A DNA stretch of 64,000 nt, taken from Sutcliffiella cohnii. Its GTDB lineage: Bacteria; Bacillota; Bacilli; Bacillales; Bacillaceae_I. The position numbers were made by a program, and so were the translations under genes. The stretch spans positions 4,026,869 to 4,090,868 of the forward strand of contig NZ_CP018866.1 in the NCBI RefSeq assembly GCF_002250055.1, written 5' to 3'. Shown here piece after piece: positions 1 to 9,500 of this stretch. The notes below the pieces were generated by a model. It was given only the letters and a program-made list of their open reading frames with translations. It was not told the DNA's origin and made no database searches. The first letter of the stretch is position 1. The number at the start of each line of letters is the position of its first letter.

Positions 1-400
1 AGTACAATGTACGGAACGTAATTTTGTACTTAATAAACTGAAGATTTATTAATACAGCAAAGAAAAGCCCTAAAAACCAGTTAATTGGAACTGTTACAAC
101 TGTGTTCAAAAATGTATTACGTACTGCATAGCGAAATGCAGGATCGGAAAATGCTTTTTTATAGTTTTCTAACCCAACAAAAGGACTTTCTGCTCCAGGC
201 ATAATATTGTAATCTTGGAAACTCATGATGATACCTTTCATCAATGGGTAGATTACGAATACACCCGCACCAACAAGCCCTAAAAAGATAAATGGAAAGA
301 CTTCGATCCACTGTTTAACGCCAATTTTAAAGCGTTCGGCAAAGCTTTTTTTCGGAATAACGACGGCATCATTTTTATTCGTATTTACTCCACTTTCCAT
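1..400 (-). CDS. Sugar ABC transporter permease (MalF-type), partial at window edge
   Basis: Only the N-terminal 133 residues are inside the window; the gene runs off the left edge. The visible protein has a short cytosolic leader, a first membrane segment around residues 34-58 (rich in F, L, G, V), then a segment with FVGLENYKKAF, which is typical of MalF/UgpA-type permeases of carbohydrate uptake ABC transporters, followed by the start of another membrane helix. The ATG at 400 is preceded by a GGAGGGG ribosome site. It lies downstream of the binding-protein gene on the same strand, with a hairpin between them, so it should be the second gene of that operon. The family call is solid; the substrate cannot be told from this. 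Confidence 0.88.
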   Translation of the reverse strand, partial: MESGVNTNKNDAVVIPKKSFAERFKIGVKQWIEVFPFIFLGLVGAGVFVIYPLMKGIIMSFQDYNIMPGAESPFVGLENYKKAFSDPAFRYAVRNTFLNTVVTVPINWFLGLFFAVLINLQFIKYKITFRTLY

Positions 401-433
401 TGGGCTCCCCTCCTAACAAATTAAGAATAAAGA

Positions 434-462
434 TACTTCACTGGAAATTTTCCAGTGAAGTA
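434..462 (-). terminator. Hairpin between binding protein and permease genes
   Basis: Inverted repeat TACTTCACTGGAAA / TTTCCAGTGAAGTA with a one-base centre, directly after the binding-protein stop codon. The minus strand continues with a T-rich but interrupted tract. In ABC operons such a stem commonly allows partial read-through, giving more binding protein than permease; that role is inferred. Confidence 0.7.
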
Positions 463-472
463 CTCTCGTTTT

Positions 473-1750
473 TTATTTAAGTAAAGCTTCTGCTTGTCTT
501 GCTGCATCATCCATTGCAGCTTTAGCGTCCATTTCACCACGAATTACTTTTTCAAAGTTTAAGTTAATAACTGCTTCAATCTCTGACCATTGTGGGATAG
601 GCGTACGAGGTAAGGCAGTTTCAAGCTGTGTTACGTACTCTTGAATGAATGGGTTTTCTAAGAACGCCGGGTCATTCGCCGCATCGATATTTGTAGGAAT
701 TAATCCTGTTTCAGCCATTAATTTTTGTGGTTCTTCTGTTAACATCCATTTTGCAAACGTCCAAGCTTCTTCTGGATGTTTAGAGTTTGCGAAAATAACT
801 AAGTTTTCTCCACCGATTACAGAACGGCTTCCACCATCACCAGCTGGAATTAATCCACGAACTGTATCATTTAATGCATCAAATTTATTTCCTTCTTCGT
901 TCATTAAAATACTAAAGAACCAAGGACCATCGTCAATCATTAAATATTCGTGATTTTGCATTCCATCCCACGTCCCTGGCTCTCCACCAAGGATGGAAGG
1001 AGCTGTTAATCCATCATTATGCCAGCCTGCCATTGTTTCAACTGCTGCAATACTTTCAGGGCTGTTAATGTATCCATCAAATTGTGTGAAATCGTCGTTT
1101 GTTAATGTTCCGCCTAAGCTCCAGAAGTAAGGAAGGAAGCCCCATGCGAATGATCCACCTACACCAATTCCACCTTTAGAACCTACAGTTTTTGCTGCTT
1201 CAGCTGCTTTTACAAGCTCATCCATTGTTTCTGGAGCTTCTGATAAACCAGCTTTTTCTAATAATTGTTTGTTATAGATTGCAATTTTTGTGTTTGTATT
1301 TACTGGTAAACCGTAATATTTTCCATCATAGAAGTTTGTTGCCATCGGTGCTTCAAACACACTATTTTTTACATTCTCAAATCCTTCATAACCACTTAAA
1401 TCTTGAAGTGCACCAATTTGAGCAAACTCAGAAGTCCAAACAATATCCATACGCATTAAATCAGGTGCAGCATTACCAGATACACCAGCAATAACTTGTT
1501 GCTTTAATCCTTCGTATGGCATACGAGTTAATTTAAGTTCGATGTCAGGATGTGCTTCTTCAAACATCGGCTTTATTTTATCTGTTAATACTACTTCTTC
1601 TTGGTCACTATAAGTGTGCCAATACTCGATTACTGTTTTCTTTCCAGAACTTTTATCAGTAGAACTAGAGTCACTAGAACCACTGCACGCACTTACGAAA
1701 AGAAGTGCAGAAACAGATAATATAGCTATTAATGATTTAAATAATTTCAT
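473..1750 (-). CDS. Extracellular sugar-binding lipoprotein of ABC transporter (family 1)
   Basis: The 425-residue protein begins with a lipoprotein signal peptide (lipobox LFVSAC, Cys22) and a Ser/Asp-rich linker, followed by a family 1 solute-binding fold. Features seen are EYWHTYSDQEE near the mature N terminus, GNAAPDLMRMD around residue 95, and PEEAWTFAKWML with LIPTN near the C-terminal third, all usual in MalE/UgpB-type proteins. It would capture a sugar or oligosaccharide outside the membrane for the permease encoded next. The ATG has an AGGAGG site at proper spacing. A perfect cre site overlaps the predicted -35 element upstream, so CcpA repression in glucose is likely. The ligand is unknown; no ATPase is visible, which fits the shared MsmX-type ATPase often encoded elsewhere in Bacillaceae. 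Confidence 0.93.
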   Translation of the reverse strand: MKLFKSLIAILSVSALLFVSACSGSSDSSSTDKSSGKKTVIEYWHTYSDQEEVVLTDKIKPMFEEAHPDIELKLTRMPYEGLKQQVIAGVSGNAAPDLMRMDIVWTSEFAQIGALQDLSGYEGFENVKNSVFEAPMATNFYDGKYYGLPVNTNTKIAIYNKQLLEKAGLSEAPETMDELVKAAEAAKTVGSKGGIGVGGSFAWGFLPYFWSLGGTLTNDDFTQFDGYINSPESIAAVETMAGWHNDGLTAPSILGGEPGTWDGMQNHEYLMIDDGPWFFSILMNEEGNKFDALNDTVRGLIPAGDGGSRSVIGGENLVIFANSKHPEEAWTFAKWMLTEEPQKLMAETGLIPTNIDAANDPAFLENPFIQEYVTQLETALPRTPIPQWSEIEAVINLNFEKVIRGEMDAKAAMDDAARQAEALLK

Positions 1751-1783
1751 CTTTTCAAACCTCCTATTGTTTCTTACACATTT

Positions 1784-1821
1784 ATTATCTAAAATGAAGC
1801 GCTTTATTGAAATCGCTTACA
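1784..1821 (-). promoter_or_regulatory. Promoter and CcpA cre site of the sugar-binding protein operon
   Basis: The stretch 1808-1821 (TGAAATCGCTTACA) matches the cre consensus TGWAANCGNTNWCA at every position. On the minus strand a GATAAT -10 (1784-1789) and TTCAAT -35 (1806-1811) are 16 bases apart, so the cre overlaps the -35. A further palindrome AAGCGCTT sits at 1797-1804 between the two hexamers and could be an operator for a LacI-type repressor. Confidence 0.75.
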
Positions 1822-1876
1822 TTAAGGGAATGGTGTCTTATATTTGATAAAACGAAGGCGAACTATAATAAAAAGG

Positions 1877-1927
1877 AAAATGGTGTTCTATATTCTCGTT
1901 TTCGATAGAGAAATAAAACACCATTTT
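1877..1927 (-). terminator. Terminator of the sigma factor gene
   Basis: AAAATGGTGTT (1877-1887) pairs with AACACCATTTT (1917-1927). On the minus strand the stem is followed by CCTTTTTATT. It lies just downstream of the sigma factor stop codon. Confidence 0.75.
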
Positions 1928-1987
1928 GTTAGGATGCTATAAATTGAAACATTGATTAATAGAGGGATTATTTATCACTTAATAAAT

Positions 1988-2500
1988 TTATTCGTTCATT
2001 TTTTTGTATTTCAGAATCTCCTCCCTTATTTTTTTAATCGCCCCCCTCCGCCACGACTTTACCGCTGCTTCGGTTGTTCTATGTTCTCTAGCAATTTCTT
2101 TTATTCCTTTTCCGTAAAATATATGTTCTACTACCCATATTTTTTGATTATTTGTTAGACATACCACGTAAGGCTCTAAATGATTAATCTGTTCGTCAAG
2201 TGAGACGGAATTATCAGGAATGAACTCCTCATATTCTTTATCCCAAGGTGCATGATGATCATCAAAATGCCGTTCGGCCTTTAATACGTTCAACAATGAA
2301 CCTCGAATTGTTGTATAAGCGTAAGCTGGAAAAGAACCTTTCTCTTCATTAAATTGTTTATATGCCGTCCAGAGAGCAACAACTCCTTCGTGAAAATAGT
2401 AGCTGTGATCCCGATAAATATGGAGTGTATTAATAATTTTATAAATCATTGGTCTGTATCGCTCTAGCACATCAGTAAAATTTGCATGACGAATATCCAC
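1988..2500 (-). CDS. Sigma-70 family RNA polymerase sigma factor
   Basis: The 170-residue protein has the two core modules of a small sigma factor. A region 2-like part covers roughly residues 8-80, with YFHEGVVALWTAYKQF and GSFPAYAYTTIRGSLLN. A region 4-like helix-turn-helix covers about 110-165, with KGIKEIAREHRTTEAAVKSWRRGA. It should direct core polymerase to alternative promoters. The start is GTG at 2500 with AAAAGGAAAG upstream. No anti-sigma gene adjoins it: the next gene upstream is a secreted surface protein reading the same way, with its own terminator in between. It is not one of the household sigma factors and I cannot name a specific group (ECF-like or SigI/SigO-like). Confidence 0.85.
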   Translation of the reverse strand: MDIRHANFTDVLERYRPMIYKIINTLHIYRDHSYYFHEGVVALWTAYKQFNEEKGSFPAYAYTTIRGSLLNVLKAERHFDDHHAPWDKEYEEFIPDNSVSLDEQINHLEPYVVCLTNNQKIWVVEHIFYGKGIKEIAREHRTTEAAVKSWRRGAIKKIREEILKYKKMNE

Positions 2501-2617
2501 TTTGACTTTCCTTTTAGAAAGTGCACCTTCTCGGTATTCCGCGGTAAGTCAAAGATAGTACGAATTTGCGTATTTGTCTTTCTAGTAAACTAGCAGTTTG
2601 CTGTGCGAAAAGGTGTC

Positions 2618-2653
2618 AAAAATGACGTTTTGTCCAAAGAAAATGTCATTTTT
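2618..2653. terminator. Stem-loop in the sigma factor leader region
   Basis: AAAAATGAC (2618-2626) pairs with GTCATTTTT (2645-2653). It lies between the terminator of the Ig-repeat protein and the sigma factor start. A T-run on either strand makes the direction uncertain. Confidence 0.4.
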
Positions 2654-2714
2654 GTAAGGGGAAACTGGGGAGAACTTGAAGAATAGGGAAAAGTATAAAT
2701 GATCAAAAAAAGGA

Positions 2715-2734
2715 GGTCAGTTTTGGCGCTGACC
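2715..2734 (-). terminator. Terminator of the DNRLRE/Ig-repeat gene
   Basis: GGTCAG / CTGACC stem (2715-2720, 2729-2734), extended by G-C pairs. On the minus strand it is followed by TCCTTTTTTTG. It is placed right after the stop at 2747. Confidence 0.8.
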
Positions 2735-2746
2735 CCCGGTTTTAAA

Positions 2747-5700
2747 CTATTTTACAGTAACTGAAGTTGCCTTACTTTTGTTGCCGGCGTTATCTTCTGC
2801 TGTTACAGACAACACTACTTTTTTCGACTGTTTTTTTATTTTTACTGAAAAATCTCCAGTCTTTGATGCTTTCGCTGTCCCTAACGTTGTGCTGCCTCGT
2901 TTCACTACTACCGTAGCATTGGCTTCCGTTTTCCCAGTAACAGCTGTAGAGCTGGAATATACGGCATTTACTTTTGGCGCGGGTGGTGCAGTTTTATCCA
3001 CTACCGTTTTATTCGTAGCACTGCTCACATTTCCGGCCGCATCTTTTGCTGTTACACTCAACGATGTTCCGGCATTTTGCTTTTGGATCGTTACACTGTA
3101 CGTACCATCCGTGTTGACTTTACTTGAGCCGAGCGTTGTTGTTCCTCTTTTTACCGTTACCGTTGCTCCTTTTTCTGCGGTCCCTTTTACGGTTGTTGCA
3201 TTATCTCCAACTGTATTAACCTTTGGTGCAGGTGGTGGAGTTTTATCAACTACTGTTTTATTCGTTACACTACTCACATTTCCGGCTGCATCTTTTGCTG
3301 TCACACTCAACGTTGTTCCGGCATTTTGCTTTTGGATTGTTACACTGTACGTACCATCCGTGTTGACTTTACTTGAACCAAGCGTTGTCGTTCCTTTTTT
3401 AACCGTTACCGTTGCCCCTCTTTCTGCGGTCCCTGTTACGGACGTTGCATTATCTCCAACTGTATTGACCTTCGGAGCTGGCGGAGGGGTTTTATCAATT
3501 ACCGTAACAGTTGTTGCCGCACTTACATTTCCGGCTGCATCCTTAGCTGTCACTTGTAATGTAGTCCCGGCCGATTGTTTAGCTATAGCGACTGAAAATA
3601 CTCCGTTAGAATTCGTTATCCCTGTTCCGAGCGTCGATGTTCCCTTTTTTACAATAACAGTTGATCCCTTTTCTGCCCTCCCAACAACTTGAACAGAATT
3701 GTCTGCGACAGGATCAACAGTTGGCGCTGAAGGAGGTGTTCCATCAACCACCATTACAGATGCTACGTCACTTGAAACATCGTGTATATTTTTTGCATAG
3801 ACCTCTAACACTGTCCCTTCTACTTGCTTCGGGATAGTGATAGAGAAAGTTCCAGCACTCGTTACTGTAGAAGAACCAATAACTTGAATACCGTTTTGGA
3901 CAAACACCGTTAAACCAGCATCAGCTGTCCCTTTTACAGATGTTGATTGGTCAGTAACTTTATTTACTTTTGGTATATTAACTGGAAGATTAACGTAAAC
4001 TTCTCGAACAACTGTATCGATATTTCCAGCTTCATCTACCGCTTCTAGTTTTAACGTGTATATTCCAGCATCGAGGTTACTCGTATTCCAAGTTCCTAAA
4101 GAATCGTTTTCTACTTTAGAACTACTACTGAAAATCAGATTCCATGAAGAAGGGCTGCTACCAATACCATAATATAAACGATAATTTTGTAGTGTTTCGT
4201 CCGTTGCGGTCCCCATTATATTTACTGTTTTATAAAGTGAAGCTAATGGTTCAGGCGAAGCAATAATGACAACTGGCTTCATATCGTCATAAAACGTAAT
4301 CGTTCTAGTTAATTTATTTCCAAAATAGCCACTTTCATGGTGAAACATTTGCCATTCTAGGGTAATAGTCCCTAAAGGCTTTTGTCCTTTTACTCTAACT
4401 TGGAACGTTTTCGATTCACCTGGTGCTATTTGCTCTCCAGGAGAAAGTGCTTCTACCTCTAAAAATTCCTGTTCATTTACTAGTTTAAGTTCAAAACCTT
4501 CCTCAGCTGACCAAGCCTCTGTACCGATATTTTTCATCGTAATGGACATATGCGGGTCAACATGAACCGCGTTTTGTAAAGGAATGGAACTTGCTGTTAC
4601 TAATGCATCTTTGCTTTTTCTTAACTCTATTGGAACTGGTGTTGTATAACCAGAAAAGTTACCATCCATATCTACCGCATTCACAGAAACATATACCGTA
4701 CTGTGTGGGAGTAGCATATTGGAAGTTACTAATATTTCATTATTAGTAGTTTTTAAGCCCGTCGAAATATCTGATTTCTCAGGAGCTGAGCCTATTTTCA
4801 CCTGATACTCTTTTATGTTCTCATTTGATGTATCCCATTTGAGATGCACTTTTCCAAAATCATATTCCGTCATATGAATGTTGGAAACGAAAGGTGGTGC
4901 TGTTCTATTTGGGATGGCAACACTCACTTCTTCAGATGCTCCTGATTCACCAAACTCGTTATACGCAGTAATTTTAAAATAATATCGATTCGGGTCTTTC
5001 TCTGTACCACCTGCATTTTCATATAGCGCACTTGGATGATCTGGCAAATTAGTGCCAGACTGGTCTAGTTTTAATCGATATTCGCCATTACTCACTTCAT
5101 CCTTACTAGGCCACAAGTTTTTATTCAAAGAACTCCACTCATTCGTTAAACCTACATCAATCGTTTCATATTCTTCGCCGTTAAAAATGGAAAGTTTGTA
5201 TCCCTTCACCCCTGGAGAACTATGCCAAGACAGGCGGACGTAACCTTCACTCGAATTTGCGCCTAGTCCATACCCTATTGCATTCGTAATCGCTGGTCGA
5301 GGGGCATAGTTAATGATTAGACGTGGAGCCTTATCTAGTTGTTCATAGCTTTTATTAGCATAGCCTTTACTCGTATAAAAGTTTCGATAGCTATCCTCCT
5401 CTTTTCCAACAATAGCTAAGCCGTAATCAGTAGTTGGGTCTTCATACCATTCCGCAACTATTTGGCTAACATCCCATTGAAAATGACCACCATCCACTCC
5501 AATCCTCATCGTTCTGTCGATATAAGGACTACTGAGGTCTGGGCGATTCGACCACGTTACCGTCTCACCGTCCCAAGCAGACAACACTTTAAGAACTTGA
5601 TAGTCTTCATTAATATATGTAGGGTCCCAATATCCCCATTTAACAGGCTTATCTATCTCGAACATATTTAAATTCGCACTATAAATCAATCCTCCATTTA

Positions 5701-6073
5701 TATCCGGAAGAGAGTTACCGAACTTAAGTAACGTTATGTTTTGCTTTTCGTTTTGGATTCCTGCGACTAACTGTTGTTCACTAGATAGGTTACTTGAAGG
5801 TAACTCTTCTGAAATAAAAGTTTGATAGAGTGGAAACCCACTTCTATTTCCAGTCGTATTCGGAACCCATTCATTCGTAATTGGATCCTTTAAATAGATT
5901 GGCAGCGGGAATACCTCTATTTTGTTCGTTAAATTGAAATTACGAGTTGTTTCTGAAAACTCGGTTTGACTAATAAGCGTATTAGCATGAGCTAATGGAA
6001 TAGAAAATAATGGGTTGAATACTAACAATGTTATGACAAAAATAACGATCCATTTTTTACAAAAGTCTTTCAA
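2747..6073 (-). CDS. Secreted DNRLRE, fibronectin-III and Ig-repeat surface protein
   Basis: A very hydrophobic signal peptide (WIVIFVITLLVFNPLF, ending near ALAHA) is followed by a DNRLRE-type domain at about residues 110-260. This contains WSNRPDLSSPYIDR and WDVSQIVAEWYEDP and ends in APRLIINYAPRP. Two or three fibronectin III-like domains follow (about 265-590), then an intermediate domain, then at least five tandem bacterial Ig modules of about 83 residues carrying PPAPKVNTVGDNAT and SVTAKDAAGNVSS. There is no LPXTG, S-layer or C-terminal membrane anchor. The longest frame opens with an ATG at 6097 lacking a ribosome site; AAAGGGG stands in front of an in-frame TTG at 6073, which I prefer. 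The role is probably cell-surface or matrix adhesion; the substrate is unknown. It follows the T7SS block but beyond a terminator, so it is likely a separate unit. Confidence 0.85.
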   Translation of the reverse strand: MKDFCKKWIVIFVITLLVFNPLFSIPLAHANTLISQTEFSETTRNFNLTNKIEVFPLPIYLKDPITNEWVPNTTGNRSGFPLYQTFISEELPSSNLSSEQQLVAGIQNEKQNITLLKFGNSLPDINGGLIYSANLNMFEIDKPVKWGYWDPTYINEDYQVLKVLSAWDGETVTWSNRPDLSSPYIDRTMRIGVDGGHFQWDVSQIVAEWYEDPTTDYGLAIVGKEEDSYRNFYTSKGYANKSYEQLDKAPRLIINYAPRPAITNAIGYGLGANSSEGYVRLSWHSSPGVKGYKLSIFNGEEYETIDVGLTNEWSSLNKNLWPSKDEVSNGEYRLKLDQSGTNLPDHPSALYENAGGTEKDPNRYYFKITAYNEFGESGASEEVSVAIPNRTAPPFVSNIHMTEYDFGKVHLKWDTSNENIKEYQVKIGSAPEKSDISTGLKTTNNEILVTSNMLLPHSTVYVSVNAVDMDGNFSGYTTPVPIELRKSKDALVTASSIPLQNAVHVDPHMSITMKNIGTEAWSAEEGFELKLVNEQEFLEVEALSPGEQIAPGESKTFQVRVKGQKPLGTITLEWQMFHHESGYFGNKLTRTITFYDDMKPVVIIASPEPLASLYKTVNIMGTATDETLQNYRLYYGIGSSPSSWNLIFSSSSKVENDSLGTWNTSNLDAGIYTLKLEAVDEAGNIDTVVREVYVNLPVNIPKVNKVTDQSTSVKGTADAGLTVFVQNGIQVIGSSTVTSAGTFSITIPKQVEGTVLEVYAKNIHDVSSDVASVMVVDGTPPSAPTVDPVADNSVQVVGRAEKGSTVIVKKGTSTLGTGITNSNGVFSVAIAKQSAGTTLQVTAKDAAGNVSAATTVTVIDKTPPPAPKVNTVGDNATSVTGTAERGATVTVKKGTTTLGSSKVNTDGTYSVTIQKQNAGTTLSVTAKDAAGNVSSVTNKTVVDKTPPPAPKVNTVGDNATTVKGTAEKGATVTVKRGTTTLGSSKVNTDGTYSVTIQKQNAGTSLSVTAKDAAGNVSSATNKTVVDKTAPPAPKVNAVYSSSTAVTGKTEANATVVVKRGSTTLGTAKASKTGDFSVKIKKQSKKVVLSVTAEDNAGNKSKATSVTVK
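2982..3728 (-). repeat. Tandem 249-bp coding repeats (Ig modules)
   Basis: Three consecutive modules start near 2982, 3231 and 3480 with an exact 249-bp period (83 codons). Modules one and two are nearly identical at DNA level; those further upstream in the gene are more diverged. This points to recent unequal crossing-over at the 3' end of the gene. Confidence 0.85.
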
Positions 6074-6249
6074 ACTATATTTCCCCTTTATCGTCATATA
6101 AAAGCAAAAAAGCTGTACTTCAGAACCTTTTATTTCTGTAATCTATATTTTATTTATAGCTTGATTTTTAAAAATAAGCTATAACTTTTTTTGTAATTAT
6201 ATATAAATTTTTTCAAGAAAATTACAACGTGAAATTTTGCACTAAAAAA

Positions 6250-6269
6250 GGTCAGAGCAAGCTCTGACC
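6250..6269 (-). terminator. Terminator at the end of the T7SS block
   Basis: A perfect 9-bp stem GGTCAGAGC / GCTCTGACC with a two-base loop is followed on the minus strand by TTTTTTAGT. It is the first strong terminator downstream of the long co-directional gene block that begins at 28560. Confidence 0.88.
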
Positions 6270-6281
6270 CCCATTAACTAT

Positions 6282-6536
6282 TTACGACCTAGACTCCTTA
6301 CAATCCGGACAGATGGTAAGAGTTGAGTCATAAGGTTTATTGCAACTTCGGCAAAACACTACTCCAATTTCATTAGACGTTGTAGATGGAGTAAGAGGTG
6401 GAACAACCGTTTCGATAACACTTTCTTTCTTTTCCTCACTATTTTTAATATGCATCACCACTACAATCAACGTAATAACATTCACAATTAGCGTCATGAT
6501 AATAAGTATATTCGTGATGGTTAATAATTCACCCAT
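6282..6536 (-). CDS. Small membrane protein with zinc ribbon
   Basis: 84 residues: one hydrophobic helix at about 6-28 (ITNILIIMTLIVNVITLIVV), a Thr/Pro-rich linker, then two CxxC pairs (CRSCNKPYD and CPDCKES) that form a rubredoxin-like zinc ribbon on the cytosolic side, if the N terminus is outside. It is the last gene before the terminator and starts 14 bases after the giant stalk gene ends, so it should be co-transcribed with it. Zinc ribbons of the same kind occur twice in the FHA protein of this block. The function is unknown. Confidence 0.75.
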   Translation of the reverse strand: MGELLTITNILIIMTLIVNVITLIVVVMHIKNSEEKKESVIETVVPPLTPSTTSNEIGVVFCRSCNKPYDSTLTICPDCKESRS

Positions 6537-6550
6537 TAGTACATGTCCTC

Positions 6551-9500
6551 CTAACTAACGATATCTTCTTTCTCTTCGTCAAACCTTGCCGTATCGTCGT
6601 CATCTTTTCTTTTTCTAAATACGAAGTAACCTGCGATGGATGTACTAATAGCACCTATACCAATTAATGATCCATAGAACAGTGACGTGTTATTATACCA
6701 ACGTACAAATAAATTAGTCGATACTAATAGATCCGTAATATCAACGTTTAATTCATTTCCAGCTGCATCTACTGCTACAATTGTGACACTTTGCTTCGCA
6801 TTGGAACTCGGAATATCAAATGTATAGTCTTCTCCACTTACTTTATAATCTACCTCTTCATTATTTAGAAAAATCGTTGCGTGATCTAATACTAGATTAT
6901 CCTTTATTGAAACTGTAACAGCTTTCGTTTCTACCGGATATTGCGCGCCACTTTCTAAATCGATAGGTACGATAACTGGAGCTGTTTTATCAATACCGAA
7001 CGAAATCTCCGCTTTTTTCGTTTCATCGATGTTTTCATTAATGTTCCCTGCTGCATCCTCAGAATAAAGTGTCACTGTATAGCGACCATCGCCAGCAAAA
7101 AGTTCTTTCTTAACGGTATACGTATACTGACTCCATGAACCTTCTCCACCAGCTTTCTCAACCGTGTAATCTGTTCCGTTCATTAAGTCTGTTGGCGTAC
7201 CGTTTTTCGTCATGACGATTGTTACAGACTCTTCATCAATGCTATCGACGTTTGTTTCCGTTAAAATAATGTCCACTTCGTCTTGAACATATTTTCCGTT
7301 AATTCCTACGATAGACTCATCTAACGTATAAACTGAACCGAAACGGTTAACCGAGAATCGTATTTCTTCGGTTGATTCATTTCCTGCATAGTCGACTACT
7401 GTTGCCGTGAGCGTATATAAATCATCTACTTCTTGCATTTCTTCAAAGTTTTCAAAAGTAAATACTTGCCCGTTTCCTTCGTCGGAATAGCTACCTACTA
7501 GTTTGACCGGACCTCTATTAGCACCAGTTAAGCTAATCGTTACATTATTAGGATTGAAGTTCGTGTCGCGATAAGAAATAACTGGCATTACCTCACCGTT
7601 ATTCGCCGACATATGTTCTACACCTGAAATTGTCAGCTCTGGTGCTGTTTGGTCTACGTAAAATTCATCAACTGTATATTCAGCTGCAACGTTACCAGCC
7701 ATATCGGTATATGCAATATCAAATGTGTACAATCCGTCTGTTCCATAGTGAATCGTTGCAGTATGCACATCTCCAACTGAATTCCAACGACTAACCTCTG
7801 GGAACGCTATCGTACTTCCATCATCTGTCGCAGTACCAGTAATTTGAATACGACTAGTTTCAAAGTTTCGCTCTGTGATTGAAATAGTTGCCGTTCTTGC
7901 CGTATTATAATAGTTTCCGTTTTGTGCACTACTAGAACTGTAAGCTACGTTAATTACTGGTTCCGTTTTATCAATCGTAAACTTTTGCTGCGGAACTGGT
8001 GCCGCTGCGTTTCTAGCATTATCTTGATACTTCATATCAAACGTATAATCTCCATCCGCTGTAAAGCTTATCGTTGCGGTATGTGTTGATAAATCTGGAT
8101 TAGCTCGATTAACTCTACTAGTCCAGCCAGCAAAGGAAGGACGCTCACCAAGTGTATTTGTAATAACATACTCCACATCTTCTGGTCTAAAGTTGCGCTC
8201 CGTAACGACAATCGTTGCGGTACGGTTTGCTTTATAATAATCAGTAAAGTCTCCATCTGGTGTGTTATTGTCATATGTTATTTCAATCGTTGGTGTCGTT
8301 TTATCAATACTGAACGTAATTTCGTCTTCTGAAGTATGTCCGGATCGATCGGTCATTTTCACTTTGACGACAATATCATTACTATTATTTCGAACAGTTA
8401 GTGTTTTCTTCATTTCAGTCACTAAGTTCTTCTCTTGCTTCGTTTGTCTCCAGCCGTCTGAATTACTACCTGGACTATACGTTTTATCGTTATGAATCGT
8501 TAAGCTACCACTTTCGTTATTATCTCTATCGTACGGTGCTACAACAGACCACTCAATTTGAGCAATTCCAGAATACGTATCAGTAACCGTTAATTCTACG
8601 TTTACATTATTAGCATACAAGTCTTGCCCATTATTATCTTGGTAAGTTGTTGTTGGGACTTTGAAATCAATATGTGTCTCTTTAGCATGTTGTGCTGCAC
8701 TTTCCACAATCGTTCCATCTGGTGTTTCAAAGCCAACCGTGTTGTCTACTCCGTCAATTGCCTTAGCGAAAATTTGACCTTTAAAGTTCACCGGTACGAG
8801 AAAACTAACTTCACCTTTCGTCGCTATCGGTGAAATTTTATTCACATCTGACTCTTTAATCTCTTTTAGATTACCGTTTCGTAAAACACTATAATATGTT
8901 CCGTTGTCATAGTCTTTTAAATAAACGACGATAGACTGTAACCCTGACGTATATTCATACTCTTTTTCTGGATCTTCTGCCTTCACTGTTACACGAGTTT
9001 GTTGTTTGAAATAGAACCCGTATTGAGTTAATTCAACTGATTTCTTAAACTCATCGGTATCTTCTACTTTCTTAAAGCTGCCGTTTACGTCTTTATTTGA
9101 GAAAATGAAATCTGTAATAATTGGGCTAGTTTCATCCTTATATGTTTTCGTTTTTCTGGATTGACTATTTCCAGCGTTATCGATAACATACACCGAAATT
9201 TCGTAAGATCCATCCTTATTAATAGGAATGTCTTCTGTTGCTAGATTAATAGAATATTTAATTGGTTTTGTGCGTTTTTCTTTATCACTAGAGTAATCGT
9301 GTAAATATTCTTTTCCGTTAATATCGATTTTTACCGTATTAACACCGGAATCAGCATCTGTTACGACTACTTCATACGTGACATCTCCACTGTATACATT
9401 TTTTCCGTTCGAAGAAACACCTTTATTCGGAATAACATTAATCTCTGCTGTCGGTTTATTTTTCTCTATTTCGATAACACCATCGTTATCTGCAACAATG

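Noticed and set aside
2778..3692. 304-codon plus-strand open frame
   Set aside because: It is the antisense shadow of the repeated Ig modules; the periodicity and lack of a ribosome site show it is not a gene.
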